Below, in pieces: positions 34,965-45,038 of a stretch of 64,000 nucleotides of DNA (positions within the stretch are counted from its first letter, which is position 1; every line of letters begins with the position of its first letter). The position numbers were made by a program, and so were the translations under genes. The notes under the pieces are model-generated. The model was not told the DNA's origin and searched no databases. It worked only from the letters and a program-made list of their open reading frames with translations. Origin of the DNA: JBGAQP01 sp044220635 (GTDB lineage Bacteria > Pseudomonadota > Gammaproteobacteria > Burkholderiales > Usitatibacteraceae); assembly GCA_044220635.1 (NCBI GenBank), contig JBGAQP010000003.1, forward strand, positions 62,001 to 126,000, written 5' to 3'.

Positions 34965-37900
34965 CTAACCGACCCAGGCGCGGGCGTTGCGGAACATGCG
35001 CATCCAGGGGGAGTCCTCGCCCCAGGAGTCCGGGTGCCAGGACATGAGCACCGTGCGGAAGACGCGCTCGGGGTGCGGCATCATGATCGTGAAGCGCCCG
35101 TCGGGCGTGGTGACGGCGGTGATGCCGCCGGGCGAGCCGTTCGCGTTGTACGGATACGCTTCCGTGGGCTTGCCGCGGTGGTCCACGAAGCGCGCGGCGA
35201 CGAGGTACTGGCAGGCCTCCAGCGTCTTCGCGTCCTTGAAGGTCGCCTTGCCCTCGCCGTGCGCCGTGACGATGGGGATGCGGCTGCCTTCCATGCCCGC
35301 GAAGAAGATCGAGGGCGTCTTCTGGATCTCGACGAGGGTGAAGCGCGCCTCGTACTGCTCCGAGAGGTTCCTCTCGAAGTGCGGCCAGTTCTGCGCGCCG
35401 GGGATGATGCCCTTCAGGTTCGCGACCATCTGGCAGCCGTTGCAGGCGCCGAGCGCGAAGGAATCGCCGCGCTGGAAGAACGCCTCGAACGCGTCGCGGG
35501 CGCGCGCGTTGAAGAGCGCGGATTTCGCCCAGCCCTCGCCCGCGCCCAGCACGTCGCCGTAGCTGAAGCCGCCGCAGGCGGCGAAGCCCTTGAAGTCCGC
35601 GAGCGAGACGCGCCCGGCGATGAGGTCGCTCATGTGCACGTCGAAGGCGGCGAAGCCCGCGCGGTCGAAGGCGGCGGCCATCTCCATGTGCCCGTTCACG
35701 CCCTGCTCGCGCAGGATCGCGATGCGCGGGCGCGCGCCGCGCGCGATGTAGGGCGCCGCGATGTCCTCCGCCGGGTCGAAGGTGAGCTTCGCGCTCATCC
35801 CCGGCTCCTTCTCGTCGAGGATCCGGTCGTACTCCTGGTCCGCGCAGGCGGGGTTGTCGCGCAGGCGCTGGATGTGGTGCGTCACTTCCGACCACGCGCG
35901 ATGCAACGCGGTGCGCGGCTCGGCCAGGACGGGCTTGCCGTTCACCACGACGCGGATCTCGCCCGCCGCGTTCGGGTGCCCGATCACCTGCGATTCGAAG
36001 GAAAGCCCCGCGGCGCGAAGCTCCGCCATCACCGCGTCGCGCTCGCCCTTGCGAACCTGGAGCACGGCGCCCAGCTCCTCGTTGAAGAGCACGGCGAGGA
36101 TGCGGTCGGAGAGGTTGCCCGCGAGCGCGTCCGTCTGGCGCTCGTGGCCGTCCACGTCGAGGCCTTTCGGGTCCATCGCGAGCGCATCGAGGTAGACCGT
36201 CACGCCCGCGCGGCCCGCGAAGGCCATCTCGCACAGCGTCGCGAAGAGGCCGCCGTCCGATCGGTCGTGGTACGCGAGGATGCGCCCCGCGGCGTTCAAC
36301 TTCTGGATCGCACCGAAGAAGGCCTTCAGCTTCGCGGGGTCGTCCACGTCCGGTGCCTGGTCGCCGAGCTGCGAGTGCACCTGCGCGAGCGCGGAGCCTC
36401 CGAGGCGGTTCTTCCCGCCGCCGAGGTCGACCAGCACCAGCTCCGTCTCGCCGAGGTCCGTGCGGAGCATCGGGGTCAGGGTCTTCCTCGCGTCGGTCAC
36501 GGGCGCGAAGGCGGAGACGATGAGCGAGAGGGGCGCGGTCACGGCCTTCCGGTCGCCGCCTTCCGTCCAGGTCGTCTTCATCGACATGGAGTCCTTGCCC
36601 ACGGGGATCGAGACGCCGAGCGCGGGGCACAGCTCCATCCCCACCGCCCTCACCGTGTCGAAGAGCGCCGCGTCCTCGCCCGGGTGGCCCGCGGCGCACA
36701 TCCAGTTGGCCGAGAGCTTCACGTCGCCGAGTCCGGCGATCGGCGCGGCGGCGATGTTGGTGATCGCCTCGCCCACGGCCATGCGCCCCGAGGCCGGGCC
36801 GTCGATGAGTGCGAGCGGCGTTCGCTCACCGATCGCCATCGCCTCGCCCCGGTACGTCGTGTAGCCCATGAGCGTCACGGCGCAATCCGCGACGGGCACC
36901 TGCCAGGGGCCGACCATCTGGTCGCGCGCGCTCATGCCCCCCACGGTGCGGTCGCCGATGGTGACGAGGAAGGTCTTGTCCGCGACGGTGGGAAGGCGCA
37001 GCACCCGGTAGGCCGCGTCCTTCAGGTCCATCGCCGCGGTCGCCACGGGCTCGAGCCTGCGCGCGAGGTGCTCCACCTTGCGATGCATGCGCGGCGGCTT
37101 GCCGAGGAGGACCTCGAGCGGCATGTCCACCGGCCGGTTCCCATGGAGGGGGTCGGTCACGACGAGCTGGCCATCCGGGCGCGCCTCGCCCACGACCGCG
37201 AAGGGGCAGCGCTCGCGCTCGCACATCGCCCGGAATTCCCCGAGGCGGGAGGCCTCGATCGCGAGCACGTAACGCTCCTGGGCCTCGTTCGACCAGATCT
37301 GCATCGGCGTCATGCCCGGTTCCTCGATGGGCACCTTGCGCAGGTCGAACGCCGCGCCGGCGCCGCCCGAATGCGCGAGCTCGGGCAACGCGTTCGAGAG
37401 CCCCCCGGCGCCCACGTCGTGGATCGAGAGGATGGGGTTCGCCTCGCCTTTCTGCCAGCAGGCGTCGATCACCTCCTGGCAACGGCGCTGCATCTCGGCG
37501 TTCGCGCGCTGCACGGAATCGAAGTCGAGGGACTCTACGTTCGCGCCCGACGCCATGGAGGAAGCCGCGCCCCCGCCGAGCCCGATGAGGAAGCCGGGGC
37601 CGCCCAGCTGGATGAAGAGCGTCCCCGGCCCGAGCGGCTTCTTGTGCGTGTGGCGCGCGGCGATGTTTCCGAGGCCGCCCGCGAGCATGATCGGCTTGTG
37701 GTAGCCGCGCACCTCGCCCGCGGCCTCGAGCTCGAAGGTGCGGAAGTAGCCCGCGAGGTTCGGGCGGCCGAACTCGTTGTTGAACGCGGCTCCCCCGATG
37801 GGGCCTTCGATCATGATGTCCAGGGCGGAGGCGATGCGCCCGGGCTTGCCGTAGGGCGCGTTCGACCCGCGATGGTCCTCCCAGGGCTGGCGCGCGCCGG

Positions 37901-38957
37901 GGATGTTGAGGTTCGAGACCGAGAAGCCCGTGAGGCCCGCCTTCGGCTTCGCGCCGGTGCCCGTGGCGCCCTCGTCGCGGATCTCGCCGCCCGCGCCCGT
38001 GCCCGCGCCGGGGTGCGGCGCGATCGCCGTCGGGTGGTTGTGCGTCTCCACCTTCATCAGGATGTGGGTTGCCTCGCGGTGGAAGCCCCACGCCCCGGAA
38101 GCGTCCGGATGGAAGCGATCGACCGTCGCGCCCTCCATCACGGCGGAGTTGTCCGAGTACGCGACGACGGTGCCCTTCGGGTGCGCCTGGTGGGTGTTGC
38201 GGATCATCTGGAAGAGCGAGCGGTCCTCGTCCCTGCCGTCGATCGTCCACGAGGCGTTGAAGATCTTGTGGCGGCAGTGCTCGGAGTTCGCCTGCGCGAA
38301 CATCATCAGCTCGACGTCCGTGGGGTTGCGCCCCATCTTCACGAAATTCCCGACGAGGTAATCGATTTCGTCGGGCGCGAGCGCGAGCCCGAGCGAGGCA
38401 TTGGCGTCCTCCAGCGCCCTGCGGCCGCCTTTCAGGAGGTCCACGGTCGCGAGCGGCTTGGGCGCGTGGTGCTCGAAGAGCCGCTCGGCCTCGGCCAGCG
38501 AATCGACCACGGTCTCGGTCATCCGGTCGTGGAGCGCGCGGTCGATCGCCTCGCGCGCCTCGCCAGGCAATGCCCCCGAACCGTTCCACCGGACGTGCCA
38601 CGCGACGCCGCGCTCGATGCGCTGCACCTTCGCGAGGCCGCAGTTGTGCGCGATGTCCGTGGCCTTCGAGGACCACGGGGAGACCGTGCCGAAGCGCGGC
38701 AGCACCAGGCGCAGCACCCCTTGCGGCTCGCCCGAGGGCGCCTTCCCGTAGGTGAGCAGGCGCTCGAGCACGCGCGTCTCGTCCGCCGCGAGGGGCTCGG
38801 CGAGCGACACGAAATGGACGAAGCGCGTGTCGAGGGACGCGGACTTCGCGACCTCGCGGGGCAGCGCGGCGAGGAGCTTCTCGAGGCGGAAGGGGGACTG
38901 CGCGTGCGCGCCCGGCAGGGTGAGGACCTGCCTCAGGGGCGCGTCATGCGGATTCAT
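34965..38957 (-). CDS. purL: Phosphoribosylformylglycinamidine synthase, large single-chain form
   Basis: Converts FGAR to FGAM with glutamine and ATP in purine synthesis. At 1330 residues it is the one-chain enzyme typical of proteobacteria. N-terminal domain to about 160, linker, two AIRS-like catalytic halves ([51 protein letters not shown] in pieces; [17 protein letters not shown]), and a class I glutamine amidotransferase domain from about 1060 with nucleophile Cys in GACNGCQM and His-Glu in MMPHPERVF. The ATG at 38957 overlaps the upstream YgfX-like gene's TGA, so the two are cotranscribed. Confidence 0.97.
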   Translation of the reverse strand: MNPHDAPLRQVLTLPGAHAQSPFRLEKLLAALPREVAKSASLDTRFVHFVSLAEPLAADETRVLERLLTYGKAPSGEPQGVLRLVLPRFGTVSPWSSKATDIAHNCGLAKVQRIERGVAWHVRWNGSGALPGEAREAIDRALHDRMTETVVDSLAEAERLFEHHAPKPLATVDLLKGGRRALEDANASLGLALAPDEIDYLVGNFVKMGRNPTDVELMMFAQANSEHCRHKIFNASWTIDGRDEDRSLFQMIRNTHQAHPKGTVVAYSDNSAVMEGATVDRFHPDASGAWGFHREATHILMKVETHNHPTAIAPHPGAGTGAGGEIRDEGATGTGAKPKAGLTGFSVSNLNIPGARQPWEDHRGSNAPYGKPGRIASALDIMIEGPIGGAAFNNEFGRPNLAGYFRTFELEAAGEVRGYHKPIMLAGGLGNIAARHTHKKPLGPGTLFIQLGGPGFLIGLGGGAASSMASGANVESLDFDSVQRANAEMQRRCQEVIDACWQKGEANPILSIHDVGAGGLSNALPELAHSGGAGAAFDLRKVPIEEPGMTPMQIWSNEAQERYVLAIEASRLGEFRAMCERERCPFAVVGEARPDGQLVVTDPLHGNRPVDMPLEVLLGKPPRMHRKVEHLARRLEPVATAAMDLKDAAYRVLRLPTVADKTFLVTIGDRTVGGMSARDQMVGPWQVPVADCAVTLMGYTTYRGEAMAIGERTPLALIDGPASGRMAVGEAITNIAAAPIAGLGDVKLSANWMCAAGHPGEDAALFDTVRAVGMELCPALGVSIPVGKDSMSMKTTWTEGGDRKAVTAPLSLIVSAFAPVTDARKTLTPMLRTDLGETELVLVDLGGGKNRLGGSALAQVHSQLGDQAPDVDDPAKLKAFFGAIQKLNAAGRILAYHDRSDGGLFATLCEMAFAGRAGVTVYLDALAMDPKGLDVDGHERQTDALAGNLSDRILAVLFNEELGAVLQVRKGERDAVMAELRAAGLSFESQVIGHPNAAGEIRVVVNGKPVLAEPRTALHRAWSEVTHHIQRLRDNPACADQEYDRILDEKEPGMSAKLTFDPAEDIAAPYIARGARPRIAILREQGVNGHMEMAAAFDRAGFAAFDVHMSDLIAGRVSLADFKGFAACGGFSYGDVLGAGEGWAKSALFNARARDAFEAFFQRGDSFALGACNGCQMVANLKGIIPGAQNWPHFERNLSEQYEARFTLVEIQKTPSIFFAGMEGSRIPIVTAHGEGKATFKDAKTLEACQYLVAARFVDHRGKPTEAYPYNANGSPGGITAVTTPDGRFTIMMPHPERVFRTVLMSWHPDSWGEDSPWMRMFRNARAWVG

Positions 38958-39376
38958 GGCGGAATTATACCGCAGCGCAGCAGGACCCTCAGGCGACGGA
39001 AGGCGCGCGCGTCCGCCGCGTCGGGGAGGACGAGCACGGTGCGCGCAAAGCGCGATCCTTGCGGATTCCAGCGCACGATCGTGAGCCAGGGCGCGACGAA
39101 AGAGCCCGCGGCGACCTCCCCGGAGGCGATCCCACCGTTCGCGCCGTGCACCTCGATGCGGCCCGTGAGATCGAGGACGACGCGGCGCACGGCCCCCGCC
39201 CCCTCCTGCCCTCCGTGGCGGCGCAGGGCGCGCACCGTGGCGGCCGCCACGGCGGCGGCGAGCGCGGCGTGCGCGACCCAGGGCAACGCGCTGGCGAGGA
39301 CGACGCCGAGGGTGGCGGCACCCGCCAGGGTGATCGCGGCCGACGCGATCGGCGACGGGCCGAGGGCGAGGTCCAC
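38954..39376 (-). CDS. YgfX-like small membrane protein
   Basis: A protein of about 140 residues with two membrane helices near the N-terminus ([35 protein letters not shown]). A C-terminal domain follows with [26 protein letters not shown] and [20 protein letters not shown], which is the pattern of the YgfX (CptA) family. The start is taken as the GTG at 39376; an upstream ATG at 39454 would run back into ygfZ. In E. coli ygfX lies close to ygfZ, as here, which supports the call. Its stop overlaps the purL start by 4 bases. Confidence 0.65.
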   Translation of the reverse strand: MDLALGPSPIASAAITLAGAATLGVVLASALPWVAHAALAAAVAAATVRALRRHGGQEGAGAVRRVVLDLTGRIEVHGANGGIASGEVAAGSFVAPWLTIVRWNPQGSRFARTVLVLPDAADARAFRRLRVLLRCGIIPP

Positions 39377-39411
39377 GCGCCAGGCCGCGTCACCAGCCCC
39401 CGTGCCGCCGC

Positions 39412-39417
39412 TATACT
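39412..39417 (+). promoter_or_regulatory. Candidate -10 for ygfZ
   Basis: TATACT 15 bases before the ygfZ ATG, in the gap to the divergent YgfX-like gene. No clear -35. The leader would be only about 8 bases. Confidence 0.35.
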
Positions 39418-39431
39418 GGAAGGACCGCGCA

Positions 39432-40307
39432 ATGCCATCCGTTTCCACCGCCATGCCCGAGCTTCCCGACTCCCTCGTCGCCGACCTCTCCTTCAACGCC
39501 CTTCTCGCCATTTCGGGAGACGACGCCGAGGCCTTCCTCCACGGCCAGTTCACGAACGACGTGCACGCGCTCGGGCCCGGCGAGGCGCAGTGGAACGGCT
39601 GGTGCTCGCCCAAGGGGCGGCTCCTCGCGACCTTCGTCCTCGCCCGGCATTCCGGGGGCTACTACCTGATGCTGCCCGCCGAGATCGCGGAGGCGTTCGC
39701 GAAGCGGCTGCGCCTGTTCGTGCTGCGCTCGAAGGTGAAGGTCGAGGACGCGACGGCGGGCCTTTCGCGCCTCGGCATCGCCGGCAAGGACGCGGCCGCG
39801 CGCGCCCGGGCCGCCGGGGGCTTCCCGCTCGGCGAGCGCTTCGGCTTCGTCTTCGCCGCCTCCGCGGCGCTCGCGCCCGACGCGGACCGCGCCGCGTGGG
39901 AGCTCGCGCTCGTGCGCGAGGGCATCGTCACCGTCGTCGCCGCGACCCAGGAGCAGTTCGTGCCGCAGATGGCGAACTACGATCTCGTGGGCGGGGTGAG
40001 CTTCAAGAAGGGCTGCTATCCCGGGCAGGAGATCGTCGCGCGCACGCAGTACCGCGGCATCCTCAAGCGCCGGATGGCGCGCGTGCGCTTCGAGGGCGCC
40101 GCGCCGCAGCCCGGCGAGAGCGTCTACAGCCCGGCGTTCGGCGAGCAGGCCGCGGGGATGGTGGCGAACGCCGCGCCCGCTCCCGGGGGCGGCTTCGAGG
40201 CGCTCGTCGTCGCGCAGATCGAGGCCATCGCGGACGGAGGCCTGCACCGCGGCTCACCCGCGGGCCCCACCCTGCCCGTCCTCCCGCTCCCCTACGCGAT
40301 CCCCTGA
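39432..40307 (+). CDS. ygfZ: Folate-binding YgfZ/GcvT-like protein for Fe-S enzyme assembly
   Basis: A 291-residue tetrahydrofolate-binding protein that helps mature or repair certain iron-sulfur enzymes such as MiaB. The signature K-G-C-Y-x-G-Q-E is present as KKGCYPGQEIVART (193-200), preceded by LHGQFTNDV and WCSPKGRLLATF. The start ATG at 39432 is used; the ATG at 39453 (MPELPDS) is also possible. Two REP-like palindromes begin right after its stop codon. Confidence 0.92.
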   Translation: MPSVSTAMPELPDSLVADLSFNALLAISGDDAEAFLHGQFTNDVHALGPGEAQWNGWCSPKGRLLATFVLARHSGGYYLMLPAEIAEAFAKRLRLFVLRSKVKVEDATAGLSRLGIAGKDAAARARAAGGFPLGERFGFVFAASAALAPDADRAAWELALVREGIVTVVAATQEQFVPQMANYDLVGGVSFKKGCYPGQEIVARTQYRGILKRRMARVRFEGAAPQPGESVYSPAFGEQAAGMVANAAPAPGGGFEALVVAQIEAIADGGLHRGSPAGPTLPVLPLPYAIP

Positions 40308-40308
40308 A

Positions 40309-40394
40309 AAATGGGGACAGTCCCCATTTATCGTTTGTAACAATCAGGTCGCATGGGGTTTGTTACAGGCATTAAATGGGGACTGTCCCCATTT
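40309..40394. repeat. Pair of REP-like palindromes, copies B and C, in opposite orientation
   Basis: Two copies of the core also seen at 1023-1043: GGGGACAGTCCCC (in 40309-40329) and GGGGACTGTCCCC (in 40374-40394), each with AAAT/ATTT flanks. The inner sides carry TTTGTAACA (40334-40342) and TTTGTTACA (40359-40367), so the two copies face each other and the whole unit is itself an inverted repeat of about 86 bases. The arrangement is that of a BIME-like pair and could form a long hairpin behind ygfZ. Confidence 0.85.
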
Positions 40395-40396
40395 TC

Positions 40397-40831
40397 CTAG
40401 AGCTTGGCACGCATGCCGACGTGCGGGATGCCGGCCTCGAGGTATTCCTCGCCCTCGACGACGAAGCCGTGGCGCGCGTAGAAGGCCTTCGCGTGGCTCT
40501 GCGAGTGCAGGTGCGCCTCGCGGAAGCCGCGGCGGCGCGCCTCGTCCATCAACGCATCGAGCATCGCCGCGCCGACGCCCTTGCCGCGCCACGCGGCGAG
40601 CACGGCCATACGGCCGATCCGCCCGTCGGGCATGAGCCGGCCCGTGCCGATCGCCTCGCCCGCGGCGGTTTCCGCGACCACATGGGCGCAATCGGGATCG
40701 CGCCCGTCGATCTCGATTTCCGGCGGCACGTTCTGCTCGCCGACGAACACGGTCGTGCGGATGCGCGAAAGCCGCGCCTCGGCCTCGCGCCAATCGACCA
40801 GCCGCACGCGGAATTCCCGGGTGGGGGGCAT
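40397..40831 (-). CDS. GNAT acetyltransferase, YjcF/ElaA-like
   Basis: A 144-residue acetyltransferase. Motifs: RTTVFVGEQNVPPEIEIDGRDPDCAHVVAE (in pieces), GRIGRMAVLAAWRGKGVGAAML (acetyl-CoA loop), HSQSHAKAFYARHGF and EYLEAGIPHVGM, which define the YjcF-type group. Substrate unknown. Its stop codon is 3 bases from the end of palindrome copy C. Confidence 0.85.
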   Translation of the reverse strand: MPPTREFRVRLVDWREAEARLSRIRTTVFVGEQNVPPEIEIDGRDPDCAHVVAETAAGEAIGTGRLMPDGRIGRMAVLAAWRGKGVGAAMLDALMDEARRRGFREAHLHSQSHAKAFYARHGFVVEGEEYLEAGIPHVGMRAKL

Positions 40832-40904
40832 GCTATAGTCCGCCGCCTTTGACCCGGGATAGGGACGCGAAGAAGTTCCTCATCCGCGAATTCTACCGAC
40901 TGCC

Positions 40905-41807
40905 GTGCCTCGTTCCCCCCGCCCCCATCCCTACGCCGCCCTCGTGACGATGGTGGCGATCTGGGGCTATTCCTGGGTCGTCATGGCGATCGCGCTGCGG
41001 CACGCGCACCCCTTCGACTTCGCCGCGTGGCGCGTGGGGCTGGGCTCTGCCCTCCTCTTCGCGCTGGTGAAGTTCTCCGGCCGCGCGATCGGCCTCTCGC
41101 GCTACCGCATGGCGATCGTCCTGGGGCTCCTGCAGGTGGCGCTCTTCGTGGCGCTCTCTCACTTCGCGCTGCTCTTCGCAGGCCCCGGCAAGACCTCGGT
41201 GCTCGTCTTCACGATGCCCTTCTGGATGATCGTGTTCGCGCACTTCATCCTCCACGAGCGCATGCGCGGCGCGCAGTGGCTCTCGGTCGCGCTCGCCTTC
41301 GCGGGCCTCATGCTCATCGTGGCGCCGTGGAATCTCGCGAGCCTCGCCGGAAGCCTGCTCGCGGTCGCCGCGGGCGCGGTCTGGGCGCTCGCCTCCGTGC
41401 TCTCGAAACGCTGGCCCACGCCCGGGGCCGACCCGCTCACCTTCACCGCGTGGCAGCTCTTCTTCGGCTTCTTCGCGCTCGCCCTCCTCGCCTTCCTGCA
41501 CCCGCACGACGCGATCCGGTGGAATGCCGAGTTCGTGCTGGCCCTCTCCTTCTCCACCATCTTCGCCACCGCGATCGGCTGGTGGCTGTGGACCTACGTG
41601 CTCTCGCACACGCCGGCGGGCGTGGCGGGGCTGAACGCCCTGGGCATCCCGGTGATCGCGGTACTGGGCGCGTGGCTTCAGCTCGGCGAGCGGCCCTCGC
41701 CGCGCGAGCTCGCGGGCATGGTCCTCATCGGGGTGGCGCTCGCCCTGCTCGCCTGGCTGGGGCTGCGCCGCCGCGAGGCGCCGGCCGAGGCGTCCCCGGT
41801 CGACTGA
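40905..41807 (+). CDS. EamA/DMT-family transporter
   Basis: A 300-residue protein of ten predicted membrane helices in two EamA repeats: [20 protein letters not shown] with [14 protein letters not shown] in the first; [56 protein letters not shown] in the second. Substrate unknown; distinct from the DMT protein at 3226. The GTG start at 40905 is used. A TATAGT at 40835-40840 may be its -10, with a leader of nearly 60 bases. Confidence 0.86.
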   Translation: MPRSPRPHPYAALVTMVAIWGYSWVVMAIALRHAHPFDFAAWRVGLGSALLFALVKFSGRAIGLSRYRMAIVLGLLQVALFVALSHFALLFAGPGKTSVLVFTMPFWMIVFAHFILHERMRGAQWLSVALAFAGLMLIVAPWNLASLAGSLLAVAAGAVWALASVLSKRWPTPGADPLTFTAWQLFFGFFALALLAFLHPHDAIRWNAEFVLALSFSTIFATAIGWWLWTYVLSHTPAGVAGLNALGIPVIAVLGAWLQLGERPSPRELAGMVLIGVALALLAWLGLRRREAPAEASPVD

Positions 41808-41946
41808 GGCGAAACAATCGCCCGGCGGGCGGCCGGCGGCGATAAAATGGAGTCTCGTCCCTTCGCGAGCGCGCGCGAAGGGCCCGCAACGCGCGCGGCC
41901 GCGGTCCCCGGAGGCCGCCCTCCGCGCGCCAACGTGAACCGGGACC

Positions 41947-44232
41947 ATGCGGCTTTCCCTGCGCTTCATCATCCCGCTGACGGTCGCGCTCGGGCTGATC
42001 GCCTACGCGGTCGCCCCGCTCGTCGACGACCTGACGCTCAAGTGGTTCGTGCGCGACCTCGACATCCGCGCGAAGCTCGTCACGAGCGCCGTGCAGGAGC
42101 CCCTCGCCGCGATGCTCACCGACGACGTCCGCGACCAGGTCCGCACGAAGCGCTTCGAGTCCTTCTTCGGGCGCATCACGCAGGACGAGCGCATCTACGC
42201 CATCGGCTTCTGCGACGCAGGCGGGCGCTGGACCTACCGCACGCCGACGCTTCCGAGGGACATCGCTTGCCGGCCGCCAGGATCGGCGCCGGAAACCGAG
42301 GGGCGGGTCCTCTCCTACCCGAGCGGGCCCCTGCACCTCGCCACGACCCCGGTGGTGATCGACGGGGGACACGCGGGTGAGCTCGTGATCGTGCACGATA
42401 TGAGCTTCGTCGAGCGGCGCAGCGCCGACACCAAGAAGTACGTCGTCTACCTCTTCGCGGGCATCGGCGCCGTGGTGGCGCTCATCACCGTGGTGATCGC
42501 GGAGCTCTCCTGGCGCGGCTGGGTGGCGAGCATCTCCGCGCTGATCCGCGGGCAGTCGCTCGCCGATGCCCCGCTGCCCCGGGCGAAGGAGCTCAAGCCC
42601 ATCGCCCGGGACCTCCAGGCCCTGGTGCGCGAGCTCGAGAGCGAGCGGCGCCTGCGCGACGAGTCGCAGATGAGCTGGGTGCCGGAGACGCTGCGCACGA
42701 TCCTGCGCGAGGACCTCAAGGGCGACGAGATCCTGATCGTGTCCAACCGCGAGCCCTACATCCACGTGCGCAAGGGCGAGCGCCTCGAGGTGCTTCGGCC
42801 CGCGAGCGGGCTGGTCACCGCGCTCGAGCCCGTGATGCGCGCCTGCTCGGGCACCTGGATCGCCCACGGCGCCGGCAACGCCGACCGCGAGGTGGTCGAT
42901 GCCCAGGACCACATCATGGTCCCGCCCGAGAACCCGAGCTACCGGATCCGCCGCGTCTGGCTCACGCCGGAGGAGGAGGCGGGCTACTACTACGGCTTCG
43001 CCAACGAGGGCCTGTGGCCGCTGTGCCACATCGCGCACACCCGCCCCGTGTTCCGCGCCTCCGACTGGGAGCAGTATCGCGCCGTGAACCGTCGCTTCGC
43101 CGAGGCCGTGGTCTCGGAATCGCGCACGCGCAATCCCATCGTCCTCGTGCAGGACTACCACTTCGCGCTGCTGCCGCGGATGATCCGCGAGCGGCTCCCC
43201 GAGGCGACGATCATCACCTTCTGGCACATCCCCTGGCCCAACCCCGAGGCCTTCGGCGTGTGCCCCTGGCGCGCGGAGCTGCTCGAGGGCCTGCTCGGCT
43301 CCTCGATCCTGGGCTTCCACACCCAGTTCCACTGCAACAACTTCTTCGACACCGTGGACCGCTACCTCGAGGCGCGGGTCGACCGGGAGACGTTCACGAT
43401 CTCCCACGGCGGCGCGCCCACCGAGGTCCATCGCTACCCGATCTCGATCGAATGGCCGCCCCAGGGCCTCGCCGGCCAGCCGCCGGTCGCCGATTGCCGC
43501 CGGTCGATCCGCGAGGAGCTGGGCATTCCCCCGGCGGCGAGCCTCGGCGTGGGCGTCGACCGGCTCGACTACACCAAGGGGATCCTCGAGCGATTCGCGG
43601 CGATCGAGCGCTTCCTCGAGCTCGAGCCCGCGTGGATCGGGCGGCTCTGCTTCGTCCAGATCGCGGCCCCCAGCCGCTCGAGCATCGACGAGTACCAGTC
43701 GCTCGAGTCGCGCGTGCGCGCGGCCGCGGCGCGCATCAACGCCCGGTTCCCGGCCCCGGGCTGCCCCCCGATCATCCTCAGGATCGAGCACCACGACGCC
43801 GGGCGCGTGTACGCCTGCTACCGGGCCGCCGATTTCTGCTTCGTCTCGAGCCTGCACGACGGCATGAACCTCGTGGCGAAGGAATTCGTCGCCTCGCGCG
43901 ACGACGAGAGGGGCGTGCTGCTGCTCTCCCAGTTCGCGGGCGCGGCCCGGGAACTGCCCGAGGCGCTCATCGTGAACCCCTACGACACCGAGCAGTGCGC
44001 CGCGGCCATCGGCACGGCGCTCGCGATGTCCCCGGACGAGCAGCGCGCGCGCATGCGCTCGATGCGCGGGTTGCTGCAGGAATTCAACGTCTATCGCTGG
44101 GCCGGGCGGATGCTGCTCGACGCCGCGCGCATGCGCAACCGCGTTCGCCTCGCGGCCGGCCCGCGCCCGGTGCCCGCCGCCGTCGCCGCACGGCGCGCCG
44201 CAGGCCGGGACGCCGGGAACGGGATCGGATGA
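41947..44232 (+). CDS. otsA: Membrane-anchored trehalose-6-phosphate synthase with sensor-like N-terminus
   Basis: Makes trehalose-6-phosphate from glucose-6-phosphate and a nucleotide-sugar. The product has 761 residues, against about 470 for ordinary OtsA. Residues 1-259 are extra: membrane helix (7-26), an extracytoplasmic region (27-164), a second helix (165-187) and a HAMP-like segment with a short coiled coil (to about 240), as in histidine kinases. The GT20 domain begins at 260 ([11 protein letters not shown]) and has [45 protein letters not shown] and [19 protein letters not shown], all catalytic landmarks. It heads a four-gene trehalose operon. Confidence 0.93.
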   Translation: MRLSLRFIIPLTVALGLIAYAVAPLVDDLTLKWFVRDLDIRAKLVTSAVQEPLAAMLTDDVRDQVRTKRFESFFGRITQDERIYAIGFCDAGGRWTYRTPTLPRDIACRPPGSAPETEGRVLSYPSGPLHLATTPVVIDGGHAGELVIVHDMSFVERRSADTKKYVVYLFAGIGAVVALITVVIAELSWRGWVASISALIRGQSLADAPLPRAKELKPIARDLQALVRELESERRLRDESQMSWVPETLRTILREDLKGDEILIVSNREPYIHVRKGERLEVLRPASGLVTALEPVMRACSGTWIAHGAGNADREVVDAQDHIMVPPENPSYRIRRVWLTPEEEAGYYYGFANEGLWPLCHIAHTRPVFRASDWEQYRAVNRRFAEAVVSESRTRNPIVLVQDYHFALLPRMIRERLPEATIITFWHIPWPNPEAFGVCPWRAELLEGLLGSSILGFHTQFHCNNFFDTVDRYLEARVDRETFTISHGGAPTEVHRYPISIEWPPQGLAGQPPVADCRRSIREELGIPPAASLGVGVDRLDYTKGILERFAAIERFLELEPAWIGRLCFVQIAAPSRSSIDEYQSLESRVRAAAARINARFPAPGCPPIILRIEHHDAGRVYACYRAADFCFVSSLHDGMNLVAKEFVASRDDERGVLLLSQFAGAARELPEALIVNPYDTEQCAAAIGTALAMSPDEQRARMRSMRGLLQEFNVYRWAGRMLLDAARMRNRVRLAAGPRPVPAAVAARRAAGRDAGNGIG

Positions 44233-45038
44233 ACACGGCGGCCGGAGCGGGAATCGCACAGTCGCAGGAGGCAAGGGCCGGCGCCCCGGCGCTCGCGCCC
44301 GCCATGGCCGTCTTTCTCGACATCGACGGGACGCTCGTGCGCCACGAGGAGCGCCCGGGCGACGTGCGCATCGACGCGCCGCTGCGCGAGCTCCTCGCGC
44401 AGCTACGCGCCCTCGCCTCGGGTGCGCTCGCCCTGATCAGCGGCCGCTCGATCGCCGACATCGACGCGCTGTTCGCGCCCGAGCGATACCCGGTCGCGGG
44501 GCAGCACGGCGCCGAGCGCCGCTCGGCCGACGGCACCGTGCACTTCCACGCGCCGCTCGCCGAGCGCCTCGCGGGCCCCGCGGCCGGGCTGCGCCGGCTG
44601 GTGCGCGCGCGCCCGGGCCTGCTCCTCGAGGAGAAGGGGGCGAGCCTCGCGCTGCATTTCCGCGGCGAGCCCTCGCTCGCCGGGCTCGTCGAGCACGAGG
44701 CGCGCCGCGCGCTCGCCGCGCTGGGCGACGGATTCGAGCTGCAGGCGGGCAAGTTCGTCATCGAGGTGAAGCCGAGCGGCAAGGACAAGGGCACGGCGAT
44801 CGCCGAATTCCTCGCCGAGGCGCCTTTCGCAGGCCGGATGCCGGTCTTCGTCGGCGACGACCTCACCGACGAGCTCGGCTTCGATCTCGTGAACCGCCTC
44901 GGAGGCGAGAGCGTGAAGGTCGGCCCGGGGGCGACCCGCGCGCGCTGGCGGCTCGCCGACGCCGGGGCGGTGCGCGAGTGGCTCGCGGCCTGCGCCGGGC
45001 CGGCGGGCGGCGATCCCGGAACGGAAGGGACGACATGA
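44229..45038 (+). CDS. otsB: Trehalose-6-phosphate phosphatase
   Basis: A 269-residue HAD-type phosphatase that releases trehalose from trehalose-6-phosphate. Motif I is FLDIDGTLV (nucleophile Asp near residue 30); [36 protein letters not shown] and [12 protein letters not shown] follow in the OtsB order. The ATG at 44229 overlaps the otsA TGA, and the stop overlaps the GH15 gene start, so all three are coupled. Confidence 0.94.
   Translation: MNTAAGAGIAQSQEARAGAPALAPAMAVFLDIDGTLVRHEERPGDVRIDAPLRELLAQLRALASGALALISGRSIADIDALFAPERYPVAGQHGAERRSADGTVHFHAPLAERLAGPAAGLRRLVRARPGLLLEEKGASLALHFRGEPSLAGLVEHEARRALAALGDGFELQAGKFVIEVKPSGKDKGTAIAEFLAEAPFAGRMPVFVGDDLTDELGFDLVNRLGGESVKVGPGATRARWRLADAGAVREWLAACAGPAGGDPGTEGTT

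Noticed and set aside
35034..40307. A 1757-codon open frame on the plus strand across purL
   Set aside because: It is antisense to purL for most of its length and has the Arg/His/Val-rich composition of a shadow frame in GC-rich DNA. Only its last 291 codons (ygfZ) are real.
41725..44274. An 849-codon open frame on the minus strand
   Set aside because: Antisense to otsA, with shadow-frame composition. The otsA frame carries every GT20 motif.
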